A stretch of DNA of 12,778 nt, taken from assembly GCA_050945075.1 (NCBI GenBank), contig JBMNSG010000057.1, positions 1-12,778 of the forward strand, given 5' to 3'. The notes beneath the pieces were generated by a model. That model was given only the letters and a program-made list of their open reading frames with translations. It was not told where the DNA came from and ran no database searches. The translations under genes were made by a program, and so were the position numbers. The stretch is from UBA7485 sp050945075. GTDB lineage: Bacteria; Bacillota; Clostridia; Eubacteriales; Eubacteriaceae. Shown here piece after piece: positions 6,032 to 12,549 of the stretch (the stretch's first letter is position 1; every line of letters starts with the position of its first letter).

Positions 6032-7249
6032 TCAGGCGATTTCCGTATCACTTTCTTCCAGAAGCTCCGGATAAACCTGCAGGCTCCGTTCCAGAATGCC
6101 GTTCAAGTGGGCAATAATGGTACCGTAATTGGTAAAATAAGCGCCCTGATCCTCCGCGCATTTTCTGCGATAACGCATTTCCCGTTCATTGAGCATGCAT
6201 CCGCCGCAGTGAACAATCAGCGCATAGGGGCTCAGATCTTCCGGAAAGGTACCGCCTGATGTAAACTGATACGTCAGGTTTTTACCGGTATATTCGGAGA
6301 TCCATCGGGGCAGCTTGACTGTCCCCAGGTCTTCGCACTGACGGTGATGGGTACAGCCTTCGGACATCAGAACGACATCCCCATCCTTCAGACTGTCTAC
6401 CCGGCGCGCACCACGTACAGCCGTTTCCAGAATTCCTTTAAACTGCGCAAACAGAATCGAGAACGAGGTAAGCGTGATTGATTCCGGCACGATTTCCTTG
6501 ACCTTGTTAAAATCCTGGCTGTCGGTAACTACCATGACAGGCGGCTGCTTCAGCGCGTCAATGGCATCGGCCAGCTCCTCGGTCTGAGTGACCAGGCACA
6601 TGGCGTGAGCATCGAGGACGTCGCGGATCGTCTGCATCTGCGGCAGAATCATCCGCATCTTCGGCGCGGATTCATCAATCGGACAGTTCAGTATCACAAC
6701 ACCGCTTTTATCGAGCAGGTGCCCGATAATACGTTTTTGATTTTCTGCCCGCTTGGCAAATTTGGCGATCTTTTCCTTGAGTTCCCAGATATGAATATTT
6801 TCAGTAGCACTGACTGAGATTTCATGTGGCTCAAGATCTGTTTTTTCTACCAGATCCTGTTTGTTCCAGGCAATAATAAACGGAATAGACTTTTCCCGGA
6901 ATAGTTCAATGAGCCGGTTTTCTGTGTCGCCCAGTCCGGTGGTGCTGTCCGCAACCAGAACGGCAACATCCGTTTTATTCAGAATCTGGCGGGCTTTGCG
7001 AACACGCAGTTCGCCAACCAGACCTTCGTCGTCAATCCCCGGTGTATCGATAATCATAACCGGTCCGACCGGAAGCAGTTCCATAGTCTTGAGAACAGGG
7101 TCGGTGGTTGTCCCCTTCATTTCGGATACAATCGACAAATCCTGATTGGTAACCGCGTTGACAATACTGGATTTACCGGCATTCCGTTTACCGAAAAAGC
7201 CGATGTGGACGCGGTTGGCGTCCGGTGTCTGGTTTAGATTTTCTGCCAT
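6032..7249 (-). CDS. hydF: [FeFe]-hydrogenase H-cluster maturation GTPase HydF
   Basis: A 405-residue scaffold protein on which the diiron subcluster of the H-cluster is completed before transfer to apo-hydrogenase. The N-terminal TrmE-like GTPase domain has the P-loop G20-KRNAGKS, DTPG at 68-71 and NKQD at 129-132. A middle dimerisation domain follows. The C-terminal Fe-S domain shows the HydF signature C299-x-H301-x45-H347-C348-x2-C351. Length matches the family. The ATG is 12 bases after the hydG stop, with a GGGAGAG ribosome binding site. It is the last gene of the operon and is followed by a terminator. The conserved elements look intact. No hydrogenase structural gene is in the window, so the target enzyme must be encoded elsewhere. 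Confidence 0.98.
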   Translation of the reverse strand: MAENLNQTPDANRVHIGFFGKRNAGKSSIVNAVTNQDLSIVSEMKGTTTDPVLKTMELLPVGPVMIIDTPGIDDEGLVGELRVRKARQILNKTDVAVLVADSTTGLGDTENRLIELFREKSIPFIIAWNKQDLVEKTDLEPHEISVSATENIHIWELKEKIAKFAKRAENQKRIIGHLLDKSGVVILNCPIDESAPKMRMILPQMQTIRDVLDAHAMCLVTQTEELADAIDALKQPPVMVVTDSQDFNKVKEIVPESITLTSFSILFAQFKGILETAVRGARRVDSLKDGDVVLMSEGCTHHRQCEDLGTVKLPRWISEYTGKNLTYQFTSGGTFPEDLSPYALIVHCGGCMLNEREMRYRRKCAEDQGAYFTNYGTIIAHLNGILERSLQVYPELLEESDTEIA

Positions 7250-7261
7250 GGTCTCTCCCGG

Positions 7262-8677
7262 TTAAAATCTGAAATCGCGCTGGCCCGATTCGATATTATC
7301 GATATAATTGCGGGCAATGTTGCGCACCTTGTCTTTGGGGATATTCAGCAGTTCTTTCTGGATAAGCGCTTCGCCGATTTCCTTTGTTTCCGGTTCTGCG
7401 TAGTCTTCCAGGAATTCCTTAAGCGTCATCAGCGCGTTGGGGTGACAGCAGTTCTGGATCTGTCCGCTCTTGCACAGACTCATAAAACGGTCCCCTGTAC
7501 GGCCTTCACGGTAGCAGGCTGTACAGAATGAAGGAATATAACCGCTGTCCATAAGCCAGCGAACCACTTCATCCAGGGTTCTCTGGTCAGAAACGTCAAA
7601 CTGTTCGGTTTCTTTCGGCCGTTCTTCTTCACTGTAGCCGCCAACCGAAGTACGGGAAGCACCGCTGATCTGGGAAACGCCAAGACGGATTACTTTTTCA
7701 CGAACAGCCTGGCTTTCACGGGTGGAAATAATCATGCCGGTATACGGTACTGCGATCCGGATCAGTGCAACGATTTTTGCGAAAGTATCATCATCAATTC
7801 CGTTATCGAAGGTGGAAGGATCGATATCGTCCGCACGTTTGATACGGGGCACGCTTATGGTATGCGGTCCCACACCCTGGGCTGCTTCCAGATGTTCGGC
7901 ATGCATCAGCAGGGCAGCGAATTCATAACGGTACAGGTCCAGTCCGAAAAGAACGCCCAGACCGACATCGTCGATGCCGCCTTCCATAGCCCGGTCCATG
8001 GCTTCGGTATGATAATTGTAATCATGCTTCGGTCCTGCCGGATGCAGGGTTTCGTAGGCTTTTTTATTGTAGGTTTCCTGGAAAAGAATATAGGTGCCGA
8101 TGCCGGCATCCTTGAGCTTCTTGTAATTTTCAACGGTGGTTGCGGCGATATTGACGTTTACGCGTCTGATCGAGCCGTTCTTGTGCTTGACGGAGTAAAT
8201 AGTGTCAATGCATTCCAGTATATAGTCAATCGGATTATTGACCGGATCTTCGCCTGCTTCAATGGCCAGGCGCTTATGGCCCATATCCTGCAGTGCAATG
8301 ACTTCCTGACGGACTTCATCCTGAGTCAGCTTTTTCCGCGGAATATGCTTGTTCTGTCTGTGATAGGGACAGTATACACAGCTGTTGATACAGTAGTTGG
8401 ACAGATAAAGAGGTGCAAACATGACAATACGGTTGCCGTAAAAATCTTTCTTGATCTGTTCTGCCAGATCGTACATTTCGTCAATGATTTCCTGGTTATC
8501 GCAGGCCAGAAGCACCGAAGCTTCACGGTGTGTCAGGCCCTTGCGGTTTTCTGCTTTTTTCAGAATTTCGCGTATCAGCGGAATATTATCCTTGTTTGCG
8601 TCCGCATAGGCGAGCGATTCCATGACTTCTTCGTCAGCAATAAATTCTTCCGCTTTCAGTGATGCTGGATTATACAT
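7262..8677 (-). CDS. hydG: [FeFe]-hydrogenase maturation radical SAM tyrosine lyase HydG
   Basis: A 471-residue radical SAM enzyme that cleaves tyrosine to give p-cresol, CO and cyanide and builds the Fe(CO)2(CN)-cysteine synthon for the H-cluster. The radical SAM cluster motif is C96-x3-C100-x2-C103 (CINSCVYC). The C-terminal auxiliary cluster motif is C385-x2-C388-x22-C411, the arrangement that separates HydG from thiazole synthase ThiH. The GGEDP-like segment reads AGEDP after the barrel strand, as in HydG. Length is normal. The ATG at 8675-8677 has a GAAAGGA ribosome binding site. It lies 26 bases after hydE and 12 before hydF, in one operon with both partners. Confidence is very high. 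Confidence 0.98.
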   Translation of the reverse strand: MYNPASLKAEEFIADEEVMESLAYADANKDNIPLIREILKKAENRKGLTHREASVLLACDNQEIIDEMYDLAEQIKKDFYGNRIVMFAPLYLSNYCINSCVYCPYHRQNKHIPRKKLTQDEVRQEVIALQDMGHKRLAIEAGEDPVNNPIDYILECIDTIYSVKHKNGSIRRVNVNIAATTVENYKKLKDAGIGTYILFQETYNKKAYETLHPAGPKHDYNYHTEAMDRAMEGGIDDVGLGVLFGLDLYRYEFAALLMHAEHLEAAQGVGPHTISVPRIKRADDIDPSTFDNGIDDDTFAKIVALIRIAVPYTGMIISTRESQAVREKVIRLGVSQISGASRTSVGGYSEEERPKETEQFDVSDQRTLDEVVRWLMDSGYIPSFCTACYREGRTGDRFMSLCKSGQIQNCCHPNALMTLKEFLEDYAEPETKEIGEALIQKELLNIPKDKVRNIARNYIDNIESGQRDFRF

Positions 8678-8703
8678 ATTTTTCCTTTCGTCTCCGGGTC
8701 AGT

Positions 8704-9774
8704 TTACTTCCCCGTTGAATCCATCTGCCGGCAGTCTCCTCTGTCCCGGACAACCTGCATCCCGACTGTATCAGCCGCCTGGTGCAGTCGCGACAGTCCG
8801 TTTTCTGCCGTATCTGTTTGTTTACCGTCATAAAGCATATAGTTTTTTCGCAGCTCTTCGGGCGTAATGTTTATCATCACCACATTGCACCCCGCTCCCA
8901 GTCCCTGCTCGATCCCGTGTTCATCTGCTGTGGAAAGTGCAGTGGTCGCGGGCAGCAGTACATCCGGAAGCAGCAGGCGTACAAGAGCCAGCAGCCTTAA
9001 TGTAACAGCCGGATCTCCAGGCACACAGTGGTGCATCGGGGTCTGCGCGTGAGGCAGGTAAGGCCCGATCCCCACCATTTCAGGCTGAAGCCTCTTCATC
9101 AGTTCCAGATCCTGACGGATCTGTCCGGCGCCCTGGGCCGGTGTTCCTGTCATCAGTCCGCATCCTGTCTGATAGCCCAGTTCCTTCAGGCTTTCCAGAC
9201 AGTGAATGCGATTCGAAAGCTTCATCTGTTCGGGATGCAATGAAGCATAATGCGCCGGATCCGCGCTTTCATGCCGCAGCAGAAAACGGTCGGCGCCGGC
9301 TTCCCGCAAATGCCGGTAGCTTTCCGGACTGCGTTCTCCGATGGACAGTGTAACTGCACATTCCGGAAAACGATCCTTCAAAGCACCTATCGTTTCTGCC
9401 AGCCTCTCATCCGTCCACCACGGATCTTCCCCGCCCTGCAGCACAAAGGTTCGAAACCCGAGTCCCTCACCGTACGCTGCGGATGCAAGGATCTGCTCCG
9501 GTGTCAGACGGTACCGTACTGCCCTGCTGTTGCTTTTTCTGATTCCGCAGTAAAAGCAGTCATTTCTGCAGAAATTCGTAAATTCAATAAGCCCGCGGAT
9601 AAAGATCCGTCTGCCGTACCGCTGGTCCCGGATCTCACAGGCCCGGTCAAACAAAACACGTTCTTCAGCGCCTGTTAACCTGTACAGCAGCCGTTCAAGG
9701 ACATCTGAATCCGGTATGCTGCCATCCTGCAGACTGTTTACTGCATTGCAGATCCACTGTTCTGATTGATCCAT
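8704..9774 (-). CDS. hydE: [FeFe]-hydrogenase maturation radical SAM protein HydE
   Basis: A 356-residue radical SAM protein of the HydE/PylB/BioB group. The cluster motif is C69-x3-C73-x2-C76 (CRNDCFYC) after RGLIEFTN, followed by VLQGGEDPWW, typical of HydE. HydE acts after HydG, converting the Fe(CO)2(CN)-cysteine complex towards the dithiolate-bridged diiron unit loaded on HydF. Length is typical. The ATG at 9772-9774 has only a weak purine-rich upstream region, so translation may be coupled to the preceding gene, which ends 24 bases earlier. The gene is visibly more GC-rich than the AT-rich flanks of the operon. Confidence 0.97.
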   Translation of the reverse strand: MDQSEQWICNAVNSLQDGSIPDSDVLERLLYRLTGAEERVLFDRACEIRDQRYGRRIFIRGLIEFTNFCRNDCFYCGIRKSNSRAVRYRLTPEQILASAAYGEGLGFRTFVLQGGEDPWWTDERLAETIGALKDRFPECAVTLSIGERSPESYRHLREAGADRFLLRHESADPAHYASLHPEQMKLSNRIHCLESLKELGYQTGCGLMTGTPAQGAGQIRQDLELMKRLQPEMVGIGPYLPHAQTPMHHCVPGDPAVTLRLLALVRLLLPDVLLPATTALSTADEHGIEQGLGAGCNVVMINITPEELRKNYMLYDGKQTDTAENGLSRLHQAADTVGMQVVRDRGDCRQMDSTGK

Positions 9775-9798
9775 CTGTTTTTGTTTTTCTGAAATCTG

Positions 9799-10056
9799 TC
9801 AGTCTTCAGGCTGATAACTGGAATATGCCGTTTTAGTTGATATCCCGTTAAGCCGGCCGATTTTACCCGACATAGCGCTGATCACATCCTGTGGAGCTTC
9901 CATAGCAATGCTGATGATGTGGATGTCGCGTTCACGATAAGGAATGCCCATACGGCCGATAATATATTGACCGTATTCGTGGAGGATGTCATTCAGCCGT
10001 TTTACTGATTCCGGTTCTTCCACGATGATGCCGATTATAGCAATTCTCGTTTCCAT
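9799..10056 (-). CDS. TM1266-family iron-only hydrogenase system putative regulator
   Basis: An 85-residue protein that starts METRIAIIGIIVEE and contains YIIGRMGIPY and ISIAMEAPQDVISAMSGKIGRLNGI. This matches the small ACT/NikR-C-like TM1266 family found beside hydrogenase maturation genes. Its function is unproven; it is presumed to sense a metabolite or metal and regulate hydrogenase synthesis. The ATG at 10054-10056 follows AAAGGGAG, four bases upstream, and the resulting length suits the family. The same frame stays open upstream to an ATG at 10197 with its own AAGGA site, which would give a 132-residue form. The extension contains an intrinsic terminator, so the short form is preferred. 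It is the first gene of the operon and 24 bases upstream of hydE. Confidence 0.88.
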   Translation of the reverse strand: METRIAIIGIIVEEPESVKRLNDILHEYGQYIIGRMGIPYRERDIHIISIAMEAPQDVISAMSGKIGRLNGISTKTAYSSYQPED

Positions 10057-10197
10057 AAATCTCCCTTTACGACTGCCGTGCTTGAAATGCACCGGGCAGT
10101 TGAATTGACTGTACAAAAAAAGCGCCTGTTCAAGGCGCACCCGGGTTCTGATCTTACGTGAGCCTTCCGCCTCAAAAACAATTTCGGTGTCAGTCAT
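10057..10197 (-). other. Leader open frame fused in frame to the TM1266-family gene
   Basis: From ATG 10195-10197, with AAGGA seven bases upstream, 47 codons run without a stop straight into the TM1266-family start. The peptide begins MTDTEIVFEAEGSRKIRTRV and includes ALFLYSQFNCPVHFKHGSRKG. I do not recognise it. There is a faint, unsafe likeness to the middle of HPr-type proteins, without the active histidine. It could be an N-terminal extension, a leader peptide coupled to attenuation, or chance. A perfect intrinsic terminator lies inside it. Confidence 0.35.
10115..10138 (-). terminator. Intrinsic terminator in the hyd operon leader, probable attenuator
   Basis: The minus strand reads GCGCCT (10138-10133), loop TGAAC, AGGCGC (10127-10122), then seven T residues (10121-10115). 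It is a compact, all-paired GC stem with a full U-tract. It sits about 130-150 bases after the predicted transcription start and 58 bases before the ATG of the first gene. An upstream AGGCGGCGC (minus strand, 10239-10231) repeats the 3' arm and could pair with the 5' arm as an antiterminator. Confidence 0.75.
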
Positions 10198-10272
10198 TTG
10201 AATTCCTTACCGTCAGAGCAGCCGGCAGAAGCGCCGCCTGAGTCTTTCGATTCGGAGCAGTGTGATAGTATT

Positions 10273-10301
10273 AGTATAACAGCTTTTGAGAAGGATTTCC
10301 A
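10273..10301 (-). promoter_or_regulatory. Extended -10 promoter of the hyd maturation operon
   Basis: TGGAAA (10296-10301), 17 bases, then TATACT (10273-10278) on the minus strand, with TG one base upstream of the -10 (TGTTATACT). The predicted start is near 10266, giving a leader of about 210 bases before the first gene. No Rex-type dyad is visible around it. Confidence 0.65.
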
Positions 10302-10328
10302 TGGCCGTTTTGCCGGAATTTCAGGTAT

Positions 10329-10369
10329 AAAAATAACGCCGCCCTGGCTTTTCTACCAAAACGGCGTTA
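10329..10369 (-). terminator. Intrinsic terminator upstream of the hyd operon
   Basis: On the minus strand TAACGCCG (10369-10362) pairs with CGGCGTTA (10341-10334) around a 20-base loop, and TTTTT follows at 10333-10329. It ends a minus-strand transcript coming from the right, although no clear protein gene precedes it. Confidence 0.75.
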
Positions 10370-10390
10370 CTTCATTTCCGGCTGCAGCAT
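10367..10390 (-). other. Seven-codon open frame with a perfect ribosome binding site ahead of a terminator
   Basis: AAAGGAGG, six bases, then ATG and the peptide MLQPEMK; the stop codon is the first base-paired triplet of the terminator stem. The Shine-Dalgarno is also the last codons (KEE) of the 33-codon frame at 10392-10493. This is the layout of a coupled gene pair, so it may be the scar of a deleted gene or a leader peptide. Confidence 0.25.
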
Positions 10391-10391
10391 G

Positions 10392-10493
10392 TTATTCCTC
10401 CTTTGGTTGAGATTTCGCCGCTGCAAACGGCTCTTCTTCCATTCGATACCTGAATTTTTGATATACAACCTGAGCAAACGCTGTGGTCATCAT
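10392..10493 (-). other. Short frame of 33 codons, possible remnant of a gene end
   Basis: It starts MMTTAFAQVVYQKF and ends AKSQPKEE, with the frame open for a further 28 codons upstream but without an ATG, GTG or TTG start. It has no ribosome binding site of its own. The end overlaps a perfect Shine-Dalgarno for the next start codon, as real operon genes often do. Not recognised; it may be the tail of a pseudogene or chance. Confidence 0.2.
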
Positions 10494-11054
10494 TTCTGTT
10501 CGACTTCTTAGTTCTCGTTTCTTATAAGCATTTTCTTTTCTCCTGTTGGTCGCCGTTTCAAATGAATTGACGCCTCAGAGACGATGAGTGATTGCTTCAA
10601 AGCCAACAGCAGTTACTTTGCTTTACAGACAAACAATTGAATGAGAGGAATGTGTTCCTGCAAATTGCCATTTTCGCTAAGCCTTATGCATTAGCCAACG
10701 AGTTTGACTCTTCAGCGGTATTGCCTCAGAGACTCCAAGCTGTGAATACATTTCCAATTTGTTGTTCAAAACCTGTTGAAAAAACATCTACCGACTTACT
10801 GATTTTCCTTATCGGTCTTGCTTCGATCTGACCATACCTGCCAAAATCGAATTTCCAGATTCATTTTAAGGATCCGGCAGCTTTTTCAGTTTTGCTTTCA
10901 CAAACTCGGATGACCGGTTCCGGATGTGCCGGAAATCTAATAGCATCGTTTGTTTGCCTGTCTTTCTGTATCCTCAGTATGATCGAAATACTTTATCGGA
11001 CCCCGGAAAGAACAAATTTCTGTTTCAGGATATCTCCTGTCTTAAGATACTTAT

Positions 11055-11083
11055 AATATAGCACGTTTACAGCATATGTGCAA
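11055..11083 (-). promoter_or_regulatory. Promoter of the candidate noncoding transcript
   Basis: TTGCAC (11078-11083), 17 bases, then TATATT (11055-11060) on the minus strand, with a start expected near 11048. It follows the antitoxin gene's terminator and has a perfect dyad directly upstream (11085-11099). Confidence 0.6.
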
Positions 11084-11084
11084 T

Positions 11085-11099
11085 AGTTTACGCTAAACT
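11085..11099. repeat. Perfect dyad AGTTTA-CGC-TAAACT abutting a -35 element
   Basis: Six-base arms with a three-base centre, one base upstream of the -35 at 11078-11083. It looks like a repressor or activator site. One possible binder is the RelB/DinJ-type protein encoded just upstream, because ribbon-helix-helix antitoxins bind short palindromes. This is inference from position. Confidence 0.4.
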
Positions 11100-11165
11100 T
11101 ATTTATAAAGTTTGATTTCAACGCTTTTCTGCTTTTACGTTTTTATTCTTTTCAGAAGATTATAT

Positions 11166-11214
11166 AAAAAACGCCAGTATAGCCGCGACTCAGGTCACAG
11201 ATATACAGGCGTTT
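11166..11214 (-). terminator. Intrinsic terminator after the RelB/DinJ-type gene
   Basis: On the minus strand AAACGCC (11214-11208) pairs with GGCGTTT (11175-11169); the inner GTATA/TATAC pair extends the stem, and six T residues (11171-11166) overlap the stem foot and tail. It begins seven bases after the antitoxin stop codon, leaving no room for a co-transcribed toxin gene. Confidence 0.8.
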
Positions 11215-11220
11215 AAAATG

Positions 11221-11502
11221 TCAGAAATCAATATCCATATCGTTGATAATGGCATCTGTTTCCGTATTATCCTGTTCGGGTTCATGCGTTTCCGGAGGGA
11301 TCATAAAGCTCTGCGGATTCTGCTGGGACTGCTGGGACTGCTGTCTGACAATCGGGAAAGGAATTCCCTGGTACATGACAGCCTGTTTCAAAAACAGCCT
11401 GATGGCACTGGCAGTATCCAGACCAAGGTCATTGAATAAATCTTCTGCCTGCTGTTTCAGTCTTGTATCAACCCTAACCTGTATCATTCCGTCTCTGGCC
11501 AT
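11221..11502 (-). CDS. RelB/DinJ-family antitoxin-like ribbon-helix-helix protein, no toxin partner visible
   Basis: A 93-residue protein. Residues 1-50 (MARDGMIQVRVDTRLKQQAE, then LFNDLGLDTASAIRLFLKQAVMYQGIPFPI) match the RelB/DinJ N-terminal domain, which binds DNA as a dimer and represses its own operon. The usual toxin-wrapping C-terminus is replaced by a glutamine-rich linker (QQSQQSQQ) and an acidic tail ending IINDMDIDF. The start has GGGAGG five bases upstream. It lies 18 bases after the Cna-B surface protein gene and is followed directly by a terminator, and no RelE/YafQ-like frame is found on either side. It may be an orphan antitoxin, a transcription factor adapted to control the surface protein, or the survivor of a lost toxin-antitoxin pair. 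The family call is good; the role is open. Confidence 0.85.
   Translation of the reverse strand: MARDGMIQVRVDTRLKQQAEDLFNDLGLDTASAIRLFLKQAVMYQGIPFPIVRQQSQQSQQNPQSFMIPPETHEPEQDNTETDAIINDMDIDF
11321..11347. repeat. Nine-base tandem repeat within the antitoxin gene
   Basis: TGCTGGGAC occurs twice in tandem and a third, diverged unit (TGCTGTCTG) follows. It encodes the QQS repeat of the linker. Copy number could vary by slippage in multiples of three codons without shifting the frame. Confidence 0.7.
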
Positions 11503-11520
11503 TTTTCCTCCCGCTCCCTG

Positions 11521-12465
11521 TTATCTCTTTCTATTCCTGCGTCTGGCCTGCTGGACCATGAGCCTGTGACGCTGGATACAGAGCCAGCTCACAATACCGA
11601 TTAAAATAATGACCAGAAAATTGAGCCATCCGCTTTTCAACACGCCGTTTTGAACAGCCGGAATGTAGCAGAGCGATGTCGCTGCACTGCTCACAGCTGC
11701 GGCCGCATTCTGCTGCGCCGAATCCTGTACCGTTTCGACAAGAAGCTTATTGGTCATAATGTACTCGTCGTCCGTGCTTCCCCTTACCGCACTGTTCTGA
11801 TAATTGTCCGGCTGATTTGTCGGAGAAACTGCATATCGGGCCGGATCCTCTTCAAGACCCGTTACCTCTGCTGTCCACAGGCTGGAATTGCCTGCTGCAG
11901 CATTTCTTGATGTCAGTGTAATGACGCGTTCGGGCGTACCGTCTGTATTTGACGGACTGAACAGACTGACCTGATACTGCTCCGGTCTTGTGTTCCTGCT
12001 GTTGTTATTATCGTCCCACTGGACCGATACCGTCATATTGGTATCGCCTGTTCCGTGGGTATAGTTAAACGTACGTGTCTGCGTGCCGGCACCTGATTCA
12101 GAAAAGGAATAAGCATACAGACTGGCGATCTTATCTACATCATCGACCCGGAACGCATATTCCCAGGTATTGCCGGGAAGGTTGGTAAATACCGTTTCCC
12201 AGGTATTGTCCGTTCCGTTTTTGAGCTGCTGTGCCGATATTTTTCTTACTTCTACCGTCTGTTCATTCCCGTTGACGGTCCGGTACAATTCGACGTAAAT
12301 CGCATCCGGCCTGTCGGCAGCGGTATCCCCGTTCCAGACAATATCGAGCAGGACGGAAGTTCCCTGTCCTCCCTGAACATCATCTGCGAGAACGGTCCCC
12401 GAAGACCCTGGAAGTATCAGAAATACAAGTAGACACAGCATAAAAATATTAAATTTGTATTTCAT
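11521..12465 (-). CDS. Secreted, membrane-anchored Cna-B-domain surface protein
   Basis: A 314-residue exported protein. A signal peptide covers residues 1-27 (MKYK, a hydrophobic core, then VLA before DD). Two Cna-B-like beta-sandwich domains follow. The first is at about 36-125 (VLLDIVWNGD...RPDAIYVELYR...WETVFTNLP). The second is at about 140-240 (MTVSVQWDDNNNSRNTRPEQYQVSLF...WTAEVTGLE). Near 281-297 is one membrane helix, then a strongly basic tail (ARRRNRKR). No LPxTG sorting motif is seen, so it is probably held by the helix and not fixed to the wall by sortase. Cna-B domains usually form stalks of adhesins and pili. The start is ATG 12463-12465 with an AAAGGGGA site; an upstream in-frame ATG at 12492 lies too close to the promoter. 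It is the first gene of a unit with the antitoxin-like gene. Ligand unknown. Confidence 0.82.
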   Translation of the reverse strand: MKYKFNIFMLCLLVFLILPGSSGTVLADDVQGGQGTSVLLDIVWNGDTAADRPDAIYVELYRTVNGNEQTVEVRKISAQQLKNGTDNTWETVFTNLPGNTWEYAFRVDDVDKIASLYAYSFSESGAGTQTRTFNYTHGTGDTNMTVSVQWDDNNNSRNTRPEQYQVSLFSPSNTDGTPERVITLTSRNAAAGNSSLWTAEVTGLEEDPARYAVSPTNQPDNYQNSAVRGSTDDEYIMTNKLLVETVQDSAQQNAAAAVSSAATSLCYIPAVQNGVLKSGWLNFLVIILIGIVSWLCIQRHRLMVQQARRRNRKR

Positions 12466-12503
12466 ACTCTTCCCCTTTAAGAATTCCAGCATACATTATA
12501 AAA

Positions 12504-12512
12504 ATTATACCA
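12504..12512 (-). promoter_or_regulatory. Extended -10 promoter of the surface protein gene
   Basis: The minus strand reads TGGTATAAT, a consensus -10 with the TGn extension; no good -35 is seen at 16-18 bases. The start is expected near 12497, about 32 bases before the ATG at 12465. A second TATAAT lies eleven bases downstream. Confidence 0.6.
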
Positions 12513-12549
12513 CAGATTCGATTAAGAAATCTCTGCCTAAATTCAGGTT

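Larger units (their letters stand above)
10329..11048 (-). ncRNA. Candidate noncoding transcript or decayed gene, about 0.7 kb
   Basis: A promoter at 11055-11083 and a terminator at 10329-10369 define a minus-strand unit of about 700 bases. The longest ATG frames on that strand are very short: 26 codons near 10870-10950 and 33 codons at 10392-10493. Several local hairpins are visible: CAGGA/TCCTG (11026-11039), TTCCGG/CCGGAA (10918-10934) and GCTAA/TTAGC (10676-10695). GCCTCAGAGAC occurs twice (10572-10582 and 10723-10733). I do not recognise a known RNA family or a conserved protein in any frame. A remnant gene or a multi-peptide leader is equally possible. Confidence 0.35.

Noticed and set aside
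7862..8662. Plus-strand open frame of 266 codons
   Set aside because: It is the antisense shadow of hydG, which carries both cluster motifs; it has no domain or ribosome binding site of its own.
9250..9678. Plus-strand frame of 142 codons
   Set aside because: It is antisense to hydE in GC-rich DNA, where chance open frames are expected.
10592..10831. Plus-strand frame of 79 codons starting at TTG
   Set aside because: It has no Shine-Dalgarno, no recognisable family and a composition like random AT-rich DNA; it lies antisense to the candidate transcript.
10392..10900. Minus-strand reading frame resembling a decayed protein across the region before the terminator
   Set aside because: The frame is broken by at least six stop codons in about 180 codons, close to chance, and no family is recognised; kept only as an alternative for the noncoding unit.
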